The notes below the pieces were generated by a model, which made no database searches, was not told the DNA's origin, and saw nothing but the letters and a program-made list of their open reading frames with translations. A DNA stretch of 52,018 nt. Origin: Micromonospora sp. MP36 (lineage in GTDB: Bacteria; Actinomycetota; Actinomycetes; Mycobacteriales; Micromonosporaceae). Of this stretch, positions 16,200 to 24,901 are shown piece by piece (position 1 is the stretch's first letter; the number at the start of each line of letters is the position of its first letter). The stretch is taken from the NCBI RefSeq assembly GCF_008119785.1, contig NZ_VSFA01000049.1:1-52018 (forward strand), in the 5' to 3' direction. A program made the translations under genes and the position numbers.

Positions 16200-19100
16200 T
16201 CACCCGGCCTGCGCGGTGTACAGATCCCAGATCGCCTGGTCGCTCAGCGGTCCCGCGTACGCGCGGGCGTCGTCCACCGCACCGGTGAGGTACTGCTGGA
16301 ACGTCACGCCGGCCGAGCCCCGGCCGATCCGCACCGCGCCGCCGGCCTGCCAGGTGCCGGCGAAGTACGACTCGGCGACGAACTGGCCGTCGACGTAGAG
16401 CCGCAGCGCGTGCGCCTGCGCGTCGTACACCCCGGCGAGGAACGTCCAGGTGCCGACGGTCGGCGTGTCGAACTGGTCCACCGCCTCGCAGATCTCGGCG
16501 GAGGCCGAATCACCCACCGGCGTACGCATCGACCAGCGGTAGACCCCGGCCGCGGCGTCCCAGGACCAGCCGAGGTTGACGCCCCCGATGTTGCCGCCGT
16601 CCTGGCTGAGCGCGATCCCGTTCTTGGTCAGCGCGTCCGGCCGGACCCAGGCGGTCACGGTGTAGCTGCCGTCGGTCCGGATCGCCGGGGCGGTGGTGCT
16701 CAGCACCCCGTCGGCGAGCTGGACGGCGTTCCCGCTGACCCCGGCGATCCGGGTCACGCCGGTCGTCGACCAGGTGGCCGGGTGCCCGCCGACCGAGTCC
16801 GCGGCGGTCGTGCCGGAGGTCTCGTCCAGCTTCCACCGCCCGGCCAGGCGCGGCACCTGCTGGATCTCACCCGGCAGCAGCACCCGGTCGTAGAACCGCT
16901 CGGCGTCGAGGTCCCCGGGCCAGTAGTCGGTGAAGTTGCCGTTCCACTTCGACCGGCCCAACTGCACCGGCCCGCTGCTGTTCCACGGCGTGGTGTAGCT
17001 GGCCGTGCCCTCCAGCACCCCGTTGACATAGAGCCGCAACTGCTGGGCGGGGGCGTCGTACACGCCGATCAGGTGGTACCACTCGCCCGCGACCGGCTTC
17101 GTGGTCGAGACCGCCTGGGTGGTGACGGGTGAGTCGGCGTCCCCGCTCATCCGCTTGAATTCCCAGTGCTGGTAGGTCGCGGAGTAGTACAGCAGGAACG
17201 CCGCGCCCCGATTGCCGGGCTGGGACATCGCCGCGCCGTTCTTGGTGGTCCGGTCCAACCGGACCCAGGCGCTGACCGAGAACGACCTGGTGGTGTCCGG
17301 GACCAGGTCGGTGGTGCTGGCGTAGCCGGTGGCCCCGTCCAGGTTCAGCGCGCCGCCGGTGACCCCCTCGGTCCAGGCCGCGCCGCCAGCGACGGTGGCG
17401 TGGTGGAGGCCGCCCGAGACGTCCTCGGCGACGGTGCCGTCACCGGTGTAGTCCAGCGGCCAGTCGGCGACCGGCCCGGACGGCTCGGTGGCGTAGAAGA
17501 CCACGGTGGCGACCTCGGACCGGTTGCCCGCCTTGTCCACGGCCCGCGCGTGCATCCAGTTGACGAACCGGTCGGGTACGACGGTGACGTTGACCGGCGT
17601 GGTGGATGCGGACGGCGTCGCCTTCTTGGTCAGCGCGGTGACGTCACCGTTGACCGTGTACTCGTAGTACGACACGTCGGTGCCGCCGTTGGGGCCGAGG
17701 GTGACCGTGAGCCCGGCCCCCATGACGGCATTCGACTCGCCGTTGTCCGGGAAGCCGGTCGAGGTGACGGACGGGATCGGCGGGCGGGTGCTGTCCACCT
17801 GGAACTCGCAGAAGCTGCTCCACGTGCTGGTGTCGGTGCCGTCCTCGGCCCGTACCCGCCATTTGGCGATCGAGCCGTTGCTGAACGCGCCGCCCGGTAC
17901 CGTCACGGCCACCACGGTCGGGGTCTTGCCGGCCACCGTCGCCGACGTCCAACTGCCGACCGGTGCCGTGCCGCTCGCGGTCCACCACTCGAAGCGCGCC
18001 TTGACCGCGTTGTCCGCGTCGCTGACCGTGGCCCGCAGGGTCGGGGTCGCGGTGCCCAGCACCAGGCGGCCCGAGCCGGTGGTGCAGAGCGTCGAGTTGT
18101 CGGTGGTCAGGTTGGTCGGCGCGGCGGGCACCGTGTTGTACTCGATGGTGAAGGTCGGGTTGTTCCGGAACTTCTTCCACGACAGGGTGTCCCTGTTGGA
18201 CTCCGCCGTCGACGACGCCCGCAGGCCCTCGTGGATGCTGCTCCAGCTGTTCTTGGCCGCTTTCTGCACATGCGCGGTGACGTTGAACTCCACCCCGCCG
18301 GCCGGGCAGCTCGACGAGTACCCCTTGGCCACGCTCTTCGCGTCGAGCTTGGTGATCCAGCTCGGCTGCTTGTTCCAGGTGGTCGTCGACCCGAACCCGC
18401 CGACCTCCCACGCCTGCACCTCACGGGTCGTGCACGAGCGCGACCACGTCTCGTACGTCTGCAGCGTCGCCTTCAGCACGTGCTTGCCCCGTACGCCGGA
18501 GGTGTCGATCTGGAAGAGCGACCGGGTCAGCTTGCCGTCCGTGGCGTCATAGCCGACCCGGGCCACGTTCTCCGAGCTGCCGAGGTTGGCGCCGTTGTAG
18601 AAGGAGGTGTTCGGATAGTTGCTCCACACCTGGGTCCAGTTGAGCCGGCTGCCCGACCAGGACGGGTCCAGGTAGACCGGGTAGCGGGTGTCCGGGGCGG
18701 TCAGCAGGTCGCGGTCCGGCGCCAGGGCCAGCGCGTCGGCGGTGAGCGCGACGCCCATCGACCGAATCCGGCCGCCGGGCACGTCGGCGGCGCGGGGGCG
18801 GGCCTGTCCCGGCGCCGCCGCGGCGGTCACCTCCCCCGACGAGTCCCACATGTACGCCGCCGGGGCCCGGAACACCTCCCGCCCCGCCGCGTCGACGGCC
18901 GCCAGGCCGCCGCCCGCACCGGTCCGCACCGACAGGCCGGACCGGGTCACCGGGAACCGCAGCCGGTGCAGGGCCGGGTTCGCCGCCGCCTGGGCGGACT
19001 TGACGACCAGCAGCTGCGACAGGCTCTCGACCTCGGCCCGCAGCAGCAGGTCGACCCCGGGCAGCACCTCCCGGTAGGTGGCGGTGTTGCCGGCGAGGAC

Positions 19101-19559
19101 GGGTGCTGGCAGCTGCCCCGGCCACGCCAACGCCAGTTCCGTCCCGTCGCGGCGCAGCCGCACCAGCGGCCCGCTGCCGCCGCCGGAGAACGCCATGTCC
19201 AGCGTCGTCGCGGCCGGCGCCACCGTGCCGTCCGCCTTGGCGTGCAGCGTGGTGTCCACCGGCACCCACTCCGCGCCGCGCCGCACCCGCTCCGGTACGA
19301 CGGACTGCCGCATGGTGAAGGTGCCGTTCGGATTCGCGAAGACCTGGGTGTTCTCGGTCCGCAGGGCGGTCGCCTCGACCCGCTGGCGGGTGGCGACGGC
19401 GGCGGCCCGGGCCGCTTCCTCGCCGAGGGCCGACGGAGCGGCCGGCGCCGCGGCGGCCCCGGGCGCGGTCAGTAGGCCGCCCACGACGGCCAGCACCGCC
19501 ACCAGCACCGTACGGCGTGGACGGCGGGTCACGGAGGCTAACGGATTCCCGGCAGACAT
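16200..19559 (-). CDS. Secreted DNRLRE/LamG-domain protein partnered with RHS
   Basis: Exported 1119-aa protein with ATG 19559 preceded by GGAGGGG. The signal peptide is at residues 1-38 (RRPRRTVLVAVLAVVGGLL, then APGAAAAP). A beta-rich amino region (about 45-300) is followed by a DNRLRE-type domain (about 310-480; NTSFYNGANLGSSE, TWNKQPSW). Fibronectin-like strands run from about 490 to 700. Two LamG/concanavalin-like jelly rolls follow, about 705-890 and 905-1115; each has the pairs VSAWVRLD/VTAWVRPD and GEWYHLIGVYD/GTWTFLAGVYD. Such domains usually bind glycans or surface proteins. The RHS gene follows 31 bp downstream. LamG-RHS pairs are common in actinomycetes, where the LamG protein may help deliver or anchor the RHS shell. 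That cooperative role is inference. Confidence 0.88.
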   Translation of the reverse strand: MSAGNPLASVTRRPRRTVLVAVLAVVGGLLTAPGAAAAPAAPSALGEEAARAAAVATRQRVEATALRTENTQVFANPNGTFTMRQSVVPERVRRGAEWVPVDTTLHAKADGTVAPAATTLDMAFSGGGSGPLVRLRRDGTELALAWPGQLPAPVLAGNTATYREVLPGVDLLLRAEVESLSQLLVVKSAQAAANPALHRLRFPVTRSGLSVRTGAGGGLAAVDAAGREVFRAPAAYMWDSSGEVTAAAAPGQARPRAADVPGGRIRSMGVALTADALALAPDRDLLTAPDTRYPVYLDPSWSGSRLNWTQVWSNYPNTSFYNGANLGSSENVARVGYDATDGKLTRSLFQIDTSGVRGKHVLKATLQTYETWSRSCTTREVQAWEVGGFGSTTTWNKQPSWITKLDAKSVAKGYSSSCPAGGVEFNVTAHVQKAAKNSWSSIHEGLRASSTAESNRDTLSWKKFRNNPTFTIEYNTVPAAPTNLTTDNSTLCTTGSGRLVLGTATPTLRATVSDADNAVKARFEWWTASGTAPVGSWTSATVAGKTPTVVAVTVPGGAFSNGSIAKWRVRAEDGTDTSTWSSFCEFQVDSTRPPIPSVTSTGFPDNGESNAVMGAGLTVTLGPNGGTDVSYYEYTVNGDVTALTKKATPSASTTPVNVTVVPDRFVNWMHARAVDKAGNRSEVATVVFYATEPSGPVADWPLDYTGDGTVAEDVSGGLHHATVAGGAAWTEGVTGGALNLDGATGYASTTDLVPDTTRSFSVSAWVRLDRTTKNGAAMSQPGNRGAAFLLYYSATYQHWEFKRMSGDADSPVTTQAVSTTKPVAGEWYHLIGVYDAPAQQLRLYVNGVLEGTASYTTPWNSSGPVQLGRSKWNGNFTDYWPGDLDAERFYDRVLLPGEIQQVPRLAGRWKLDETSGTTAADSVGGHPATWSTTGVTRIAGVSGNAVQLADGVLSTTAPAIRTDGSYTVTAWVRPDALTKNGIALSQDGGNIGGVNLGWSWDAAAGVYRWSMRTPVGDSASAEICEAVDQFDTPTVGTWTFLAGVYDAQAHALRLYVDGQFVAESYFAGTWQAGGAVRIGRGSAGVTFQQYLTGAVDDARAYAGPLSDQAIWDLYTAQAG

Positions 19560-19685
19560 CGACGCCCCTCCCAGTCTTCAAGGTTCCTGGAGGGTCACGC
19601 ACCGGCCTATCGCCGGACTACTCGCCGGCTATCACGGGGGCATCGCGTGGGGATGGCGGGACAGGGCCCCGCTGACGAGGCGCCG

Positions 19686-20774
19686 TCAGAGGTAGCCGCC
19701 GATCTCGACCGGCACCGCGCCGGCCGGGACCGCGCCGGCGCGCAGCGCGTACAGCTCCGCCAGGGTGGCGCCCTGCGGCGGGATCCCCGCCGAGCTGCCG
19801 AGCCACTCGGTCGCCTCGGCGTACGACAGCGGGCCGACCTCGATCCGGGCCAGGCAGCGACCCGGCCGGACGACCGCCGGGTGCAGCCGGGACAGATCCT
19901 CGTTCGTGGTGATCGCCACCAGCACGTCCCGGCCCTGCCCGAGCAGCCCGTCGGTCAGGTTGAGCAGCCGGGACAGCGCCTGCCCGGCGGCCTGCTTGGC
20001 CTCGCCCCGGATCAGCTCGTCGCAGTCCTCCAGGATGAGCAGCCGCCAGCGGCGCCCGGCGCCGCCCTCCTCGTCCTCGTCGCCCACGGCGATGTCCGAG
20101 AGGTAGGCCGCGTCGCCGAACAGCACCTCCGGGTCCAGGACCGCGTCGACCTGGCACCACTCGCGCCACTGCCGGGCCAGCGCCCGCAGGGCGGTCGTCT
20201 TGCCCGTGCCGGGCGCGCCGTGCAGCAGCACCAGCCGACCCGAGACGGACTCCGGGGTGGCGGCCATCAGCGCGTCCAGGGCGGTACGGGCGGTCGCCGC
20301 GTAGTTGTGCCGGATCGTCGTCCACTCCGGAGCGACGATCGACCGGAGGTCGCGCCGGGCGCCGCGGCGCGGGTCGTGGTGCCAGAACCCGATCCGGCCG
20401 GTGTCCGGGTCCTCGGGCTCGGCGGCCCCCTCGGTGATCCGGTCCAGGGCCGCCTGCCCGATCTCGTCGTCCACGGCGGTCACGGTCACCTCGGCGTCCC
20501 GCCCGTTCCAGGTGACCACCCGGGCGGTCCAGCCCTCGCCGTCGAGCAGCCGGTAGCGCCGCCGGTGCTCGACGGCGGTACGCAGGACCCGCGCGTCGGC
20601 GGGGGTCAGCGTGGCGTCGGGGCGGAGCCGGGACAGCCGGACCGTCCGCGCCCAGGGGTGCCGGCCGGTGACGAAGTCCGCCAGCGACAGCGCGTCGACC
20701 ACGTCGCAGGGGGTGTCGGCGTCGTCGTACTGGAGGACCGAGGGCAGCTGGCTGTCAGCCGGGGCGGTACGCAT
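19686..20774 (-). CDS. AAA+ ATPase with DUF5925-like amino domain
   Basis: Predicted 362-aa cytoplasmic ATPase. Residues 1-145 form an amino domain matching what I recall as DUF5925 (function unknown), and the AAA+ core fills 150-350. Visible motifs are Walker A GAPGTGKT at 186-193, Walker B LLILEDCDEL near 250, sensor-1 ITTNED near 294 and an arginine-finger-like VVRPGRC near 307. An acidic insertion (GDEDEEGG) precedes Walker B. I chose ATG 20774, because upstream in-frame sequence is Arg/Gly-rich and overlaps xylB; its ribosome site (CCAGGG) is weak. It lies 41 bp after xylB on the same strand, so read-through is possible, but no functional link to xylose is apparent. These proteins act as remodelling ATPases on unknown substrates. 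Confidence 0.82.
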   Translation of the reverse strand: MRTAPADSQLPSVLQYDDADTPCDVVDALSLADFVTGRHPWARTVRLSRLRPDATLTPADARVLRTAVEHRRRYRLLDGEGWTARVVTWNGRDAEVTVTAVDDEIGQAALDRITEGAAEPEDPDTGRIGFWHHDPRRGARRDLRSIVAPEWTTIRHNYAATARTALDALMAATPESVSGRLVLLHGAPGTGKTTALRALARQWREWCQVDAVLDPEVLFGDAAYLSDIAVGDEDEEGGAGRRWRLLILEDCDELIRGEAKQAAGQALSRLLNLTDGLLGQGRDVLVAITTNEDLSRLHPAVVRPGRCLARIEVGPLSYAEATEWLGSSAGIPPQGATLAELYALRAGAVPAGAVPVEIGGYL

Positions 20775-20815
20775 CCCTGGATCATCGCCAGCGCCCGCCC
20801 CAGCCGTACAGCCCT

Positions 20816-22324
20816 TTACGCCGGGGCGGTTTCGAGGCGGTCCGCGACCAGGTCCCGGACCTGCGCGTAGCGCGCCCGGATGGCGGGCACGGGCTCCGAC
20901 GACTCCAGCTCGGCGCGTCTGACGCCGCGCCGCGACCTGGAGCCGCCATCGGCCGCGTACTCCTCGGTGTCGCCGACGGTCCACGCCGGTGGCGCCGCGC
21001 CGCCGAGGGCGACCCAGGCGGCCTGGCGGGCGGCGCCGTCGGCGACGTACTCGCCGGGCGGCGGCACGACCACGGGCCGGCCGAAGACCTGCGGGGCGAT
21101 CCGCCGCACGGCCGCTGACCGGGCCCCGCCGCCGACCAGGATGATCCGGCGGGCGGTGGCGCCCTGCGCGGTCAGCGCGTCGAGCCCGTCGGCGAGCGCG
21201 CAGAGCATCCCCTCCACGGCCGCCCGGGCCAGGTGGGCCGGGGTCGAGCTGCCCAGGGTGAGGCCGTGCAACGAGCCGGTGGCGGCGGGCCGGTCCGGGG
21301 TCCGCTCCCCCTCCAGGTAGGGGACGAGGACCAGCCCGTCCGCGCCGGGCGGGGCGGCCAGGGCCAGCTTGCTCAGCTCGTCGAGGCCGACCCCGAGCAG
21401 GGTCGCGGCGGCGTCGAGCACCCGGGCCGCGTTGAGCGTGCAGACCAGCGGCAGGAACCGGCCGGTGGCGTCGGCGAAGCCGGCCACCGCCCCGCTCGGA
21501 TCGGCGGCGGGCGCGTCGGCCACCGCGAAGACCGTGCCGGAGGTGCCGATCGAGACGATCACGTCACCCGGGCCGGCCCCGACCCCGAGCGCCGCGGCGG
21601 CGTTGTCGCCGGTGCCGGGGCCGAGCAGGACGCCACCGGTGCCGCCCCGCCCGGCGAGCGCCGCCGGATCCAGTGGTCCGGCCGGGTCCGCCGGGCCGAG
21701 CACGGCGGGCACCCGGAGCTGCCGCCCGAAGGCGCGTTCCAGCAGGTCGAGGCGGTACTCGCCGGCCCGGGGCGACCAGTAGCCGGTGCCGCTGGCGTCG
21801 CCTCGGTCGGTGCGCAGCGCGTCCAGCCCCGGCGCGCCGGCCAGCCGCCAGGTCAGCCAGTCGTGCGGCAGGCAGACCGCGGCCACCCGGTCGGCCTGCG
21901 CCGGCTCGTGCCGGGCCAGCCAGCGCAGCTTGGTGGCGGTGAAGCTGGCCACCGGCACGCTGCCCGTCGCCTCGGCCCAGAACCGCCGGCCGGCCTCGCC
22001 GCCGCCCGCCTCGGCGATCAGGTCTTGCGCGGCCCCGGCGGATCGGGTGTCGTTCCAGAGCAGGGCGGGCCGGACCACCCGGCCCGCCTCGTCCAGGCAG
22101 ACCATGCCGTGCTGCTGGCCGGCGACCGACACGGCGGCAACGTCGGCCAGCCCGCCGGCCGCGTCGACGGCCGCCAGCAGGGCGTCCCACCAGGCCCGCG
22201 GGTCGACCTCGGTGCCGTCCGGGTGGGGCGCCCGGCCCTGCCGGACCAGCGTGCCGGTCTCCGCGTCCCGGACGACGATCTTGCAGGACTGGGTGGACGA
22301 GTCGATCCCCGCGACGAGCGGCAT
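20816..22324 (-). CDS. xylB: Xylulokinase
   Basis: FGGY-family kinase, 502 aa, that phosphorylates D-xylulose to xylulose 5-phosphate for the pentose phosphate pathway. The amino-terminal phosphate-binding loop is GIDSSTQSCKIVVRD. Other family motifs are SVAGQQHGMV with the catalytic-region Gln/His, the second ATP-domain motif VSIGTSGTVFAV, and IILVGGGARS. The start is ATG 22324, 11 bp after the xylA stop, so xylA and xylB form an operon in which xylA is first. Regulation is presumably by the divergent ROK repressor via the dyad upstream of xylA. Length and motifs are normal for the family. Confidence 0.95.
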   Translation of the reverse strand: MPLVAGIDSSTQSCKIVVRDAETGTLVRQGRAPHPDGTEVDPRAWWDALLAAVDAAGGLADVAAVSVAGQQHGMVCLDEAGRVVRPALLWNDTRSAGAAQDLIAEAGGGEAGRRFWAEATGSVPVASFTATKLRWLARHEPAQADRVAAVCLPHDWLTWRLAGAPGLDALRTDRGDASGTGYWSPRAGEYRLDLLERAFGRQLRVPAVLGPADPAGPLDPAALAGRGGTGGVLLGPGTGDNAAAALGVGAGPGDVIVSIGTSGTVFAVADAPAADPSGAVAGFADATGRFLPLVCTLNAARVLDAAATLLGVGLDELSKLALAAPPGADGLVLVPYLEGERTPDRPAATGSLHGLTLGSSTPAHLARAAVEGMLCALADGLDALTAQGATARRIILVGGGARSAAVRRIAPQVFGRPVVVPPPGEYVADGAARQAAWVALGGAAPPAWTVGDTEEYAADGGSRSRRGVRRAELESSEPVPAIRARYAQVRDLVADRLETAPA

Positions 22325-22335
22325 GGTGGCCCGCC

Positions 22336-23523
22336 TCAGCGCGCGCCGAGCAGGTGCTCGACGGCGAGCTGGTTGAGCCGGACGAAGCCGTAGCCCTGCG
22401 CCCCGGCGGCCTCCGGGTCGAACTCCTCGAACGCGGACCGGTCGGCGAGCAGGTCGGCGTAGCTCTCCCCCGGGGCCAGCGTCGGCGCGGCCAGGTCGCC
22501 GACCTTGCTGGCGGCCAGCGCCTCGGCCACCTCCGGGTCGGCCCGGAACGCCGCCGCCCGCTCCTTGAGCAGGAGGTACGTGCGCATGTTCGCCTCCGCC
22601 GACGCCCACACCCCGGTCATGTCCTCGGTCCGCGAGGGCTTGTAGTCGAAGTGCCGTGGCCCGTCGTACGCGGGGCCGCCGTTCGGGCCGCCGTGCTCCA
22701 GCAGGTCGACCAGGGCGAACGCGTTGACCAGGTCGCCGTGGCCGAAGACCAGGTCCTGGTCGTACTTGATGCCCCGCTGGCCGTTGAGGTCGATGTGGAA
22801 CAGCTTGCCCTGCCAGAGCGCCTGGGCGATGCCGTGGGCGAAGTTGAGCCCGGCCATCTGCTCGTGCCCGACCTCCGGGTTCAGCCCGACCCGCTCGGGA
22901 TGGGCCAGGGTGGAGATGAAGGCCAGCGCGTGCCCGACGGTGGGGAGCAGGATGTCGCCGCGCGGCTCGTTCGGCTTGGGTTCAAGGGCGAAGCGCAGGT
23001 CGTAGCCCTGGTCGATCACGTACTGGCAGAGCAGGTCGACGGCCTCCCGGTAGCGGTCCAGCGCGGCGCGGACGTCCTTGGCCAGGTCGTATTCGGCGCC
23101 CTCCCGGCCGCCCCACATGACGAAGGTGCGGGCGCCCAGTTCGGCGGCGAGGTCGACGTTGCGCAGCACCTTGCGCAGCGCGTAGCGCCGGACGTCGCGG
23201 TCGTTGCTGGTGAAGCCGCCGTCCTTGAAGACCGGGTGGGTGAAGAGGTTGGTGGTGACCATGGGCACGACCAGGCCGGTCTCGTCGAGGGCCTTGCGGA
23301 ACCGGGTGAGGTGGGCGTCGCGGGTGGCCGCGTCCGCGCCGAAGGGGACCAGGTCGTCGTCGTGGAAGGTGATCCCGTACGCGCCGAGCTCGGCGAGCTT
23401 GTGCACCGCCTCGACCGCGTCCAGCGCCGGACGGGTGGCGTCGCCGAACGGGTCGCGGGCCTGCCAGCCGACCGTCCAGAGACCGAAGGAGAACTTGTCG
23501 GCGGGGGTGGGACGGGGTGCCAT
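22336..23523 (-). CDS. xylA: Xylose isomerase
   Basis: Converts D-xylose to D-xylulose (and glucose to fructose) in the cytoplasm using two divalent metals. At 395 aa it is a class I actinobacterial enzyme. Visible active-site elements are the catalytic His in ITFHDDD, the metal ligands and Lys in ALEPKPNEPRGD, Glu/His in NPEVGHEQMAG, the Asp ligands in HIDLNGQ, and the conserved HFDYKPSRTED. ATG 23523 has a clear GGAGG six bases upstream. It is the first gene of the xylAB operon and diverges from the ROK regulator across a short intergenic space holding an AT-rich dyad. Confidence 0.97.
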   Translation of the reverse strand: MAPRPTPADKFSFGLWTVGWQARDPFGDATRPALDAVEAVHKLAELGAYGITFHDDDLVPFGADAATRDAHLTRFRKALDETGLVVPMVTTNLFTHPVFKDGGFTSNDRDVRRYALRKVLRNVDLAAELGARTFVMWGGREGAEYDLAKDVRAALDRYREAVDLLCQYVIDQGYDLRFALEPKPNEPRGDILLPTVGHALAFISTLAHPERVGLNPEVGHEQMAGLNFAHGIAQALWQGKLFHIDLNGQRGIKYDQDLVFGHGDLVNAFALVDLLEHGGPNGGPAYDGPRHFDYKPSRTEDMTGVWASAEANMRTYLLLKERAAAFRADPEVAEALAASKVGDLAAPTLAPGESYADLLADRSAFEEFDPEAAGAQGYGFVRLNQLAVEHLLGAR

Positions 23524-23549
23524 GGCAGACCTCCGGTGGTGTCGTCCGC

Positions 23550-23574
23550 AATTTGTTCAGTGGTTGAATTAAAT
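23550..23574. promoter_or_regulatory. Operator-like AT-rich dyad between xylA and the ROK gene
   Basis: This 25-bp AT-rich imperfect inverted repeat (left half AATTTGTTCA, right half TGAATTAAAT, five bases between) stands out in a region that is otherwise over 70 percent GC. It starts 26 bp upstream of xylA. It overlaps the first possible ATG of the ROK gene, arguing that translation starts further down at GTG 23600. ROK/XylR repressors bind palindromes with TTxGTT-like half-sites. It is likely the shared operator; this is inference from position and symmetry. Confidence 0.6.
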
Positions 23575-23599
23575 GGGCGTGGTGTGGCAGTGTCAAGGG

Positions 23600-24832
23600 G
23601 TGACCAGCGCCAGCACCGCCGGGGCGGTCCGGCAGGGCAGCCTCCGCGAGCTCAACCTGGCGGTGGTGCTCCGGCGGATCGCCGCCGCCGAGCGGCCCCC
23701 CTCCCGGGCCGAGATCGCCGCCGGGACCGGGCTGACCCGGGCCACCGTCTCCGCCGTCGTCGACGACCTGATCGCCGGTCGGCTGGTCGCCGAGGCGGAG
23801 CCGGCGCCGCGTACCGGGGCCGGGCGGCCGGCCCGCGGCCTGGTGCTGGCCGCCGACGGCCCGGCCGGGCTCGGGCTGGAGGTCAACGTCGACTACCTGG
23901 CCGCCTGCGTGGTCGACCTGACCGGCGCGGTACGTCACCACGTGGTACACCGCGCCGACCTGCGCCCGGTCTCCCCCGCCGACGCCCTGGACCGGCTGGC
24001 CGCGCTCGCCGCCGAGGCCCGCGCCGCGGCCGTACGCGACGGGCTGACCCTGGCCGGTGCGGCGCTCGCCGTGCCGGGCCTGGTCGGCGACGGCGGCCTG
24101 GTCCGGCTGGCGCCCAACCTCGGCTGGCGGGACGTGGACGTGCCCGGGATACTCGCCGGGCGCCCGCTCGTCGAGCCGGTCGACGGGATCCCGCCGCTGG
24201 TCGTCGACAACGAGGCCAATCTCGCCGCCCTCGGCGAGCTGCACGCCGGCCCGCCCTGCTCGGCCAGCTTCCTGCACATCTCCGGCGAGATCGGCATCGG
24301 CGCCGGGATCGTGCTCGACGGGGTGCTGTACCGAGGCGCGCGCGGCTGGAGCGGCGAGCTGGGCCACATCCCGGTGCACCCGGAGGGGCGGCCGTGCCGC
24401 TGCGGCGGGCGCGGCTGCCTGGAGCGGTACGCGGGCCAGGAGGCCGTCCTGGCCGCCGCCGGGCTCTCCGGCCGGGAACTGCCCGCCGACACCGCCGCGG
24501 CCCGGCTGGCGGACCTCGCCCGAGCCAGCGACCCGGCCACCCTGACCGCCCTGGCCGACGCCGGGACGGCCCTCGGCGTGGCCGTGGCGGGCGTGGTGAA
24601 CCTGCTGGACCTGGACACCGTGGTGCTCGGCGGCGGATACGCCCCGCTCGCCCCCTGGCTCGCCCCGCCGGTGGTCGCGGAGATCTCCCGGCGGGTGCTC
24701 ACCGCGGCGTGGTCGCCGGTCACGGTGCGCCCGGCCGCGCTCGGCGCGCAGTCCGCGGCGGTCGGCGGGGCCGCCTCGGTGGTCCGTCGGATCATCGACC
24801 GGCCGGTCGGCTGGCTGGCCCGTTCCGGCTGA
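23600..24832 (+). CDS. ROK-family xylose-operon repressor (XylR-like)
   Basis: Predicted repressor, 410 aa from GTG 23600. A winged helix-turn-helix is at about residues 12-65 (LRELNLAVVLRRIAAAERPPSRAEIAAGTGLTRATVSAVVDDLI when read in pieces). The ROK sugar-binding, actin-like domain follows from about 75, with ISGEIGIGAGIVLDG and the ROK zinc cluster GRPCRCGGRGCLERY (CxCGxxGCxE). An earlier ATG at 23573 lies inside the operator-like dyad and lacks a ribosome site, so I prefer GTG 23600, though its own Shine-Dalgarno is also poor. Divergent orientation from xylA is the classic XylR arrangement. It probably releases the operator on binding xylose. Confidence 0.9.
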   Translation: MTSASTAGAVRQGSLRELNLAVVLRRIAAAERPPSRAEIAAGTGLTRATVSAVVDDLIAGRLVAEAEPAPRTGAGRPARGLVLAADGPAGLGLEVNVDYLAACVVDLTGAVRHHVVHRADLRPVSPADALDRLAALAAEARAAAVRDGLTLAGAALAVPGLVGDGGLVRLAPNLGWRDVDVPGILAGRPLVEPVDGIPPLVVDNEANLAALGELHAGPPCSASFLHISGEIGIGAGIVLDGVLYRGARGWSGELGHIPVHPEGRPCRCGGRGCLERYAGQEAVLAAAGLSGRELPADTAAARLADLARASDPATLTALADAGTALGVAVAGVVNLLDLDTVVLGGGYAPLAPWLAPPVVAEISRRVLTAAWSPVTVRPAALGAQSAAVGGAASVVRRIIDRPVGWLARSG

Positions 24833-24855
24833 TCCCGACCTTCCTGCCCGGGTAT

Positions 24856-24874
24856 CCGCCGGGCCGGCCGGCGG
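24856..24874. terminator. Short hairpin between convergent ROK and MarR genes
   Basis: CCGCCGG (24856-24862) and CCGGCGG (24868-24874) pair around a five-base loop. Further GGCC-rich self-complementary sequence surrounds them up to 24900. It lies between two convergent stops and could serve both strands. There is no T-tract, and such GC-rich stretches form hairpins easily, so the call is modest. Confidence 0.35.
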
Positions 24875-24901
24875 CCGGACCGGGCCAGGCCGGCGGGCCG
24901 C

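Noticed and set aside
10565..16288. A 1907-codon open frame on the plus strand opposite the RHS gene
   Set aside because: It is Arg/Gly/Val/His-rich antisense translation of a high-GC gene. It has no domain, no ribosome site, and the opposite strand has clear RHS motifs.
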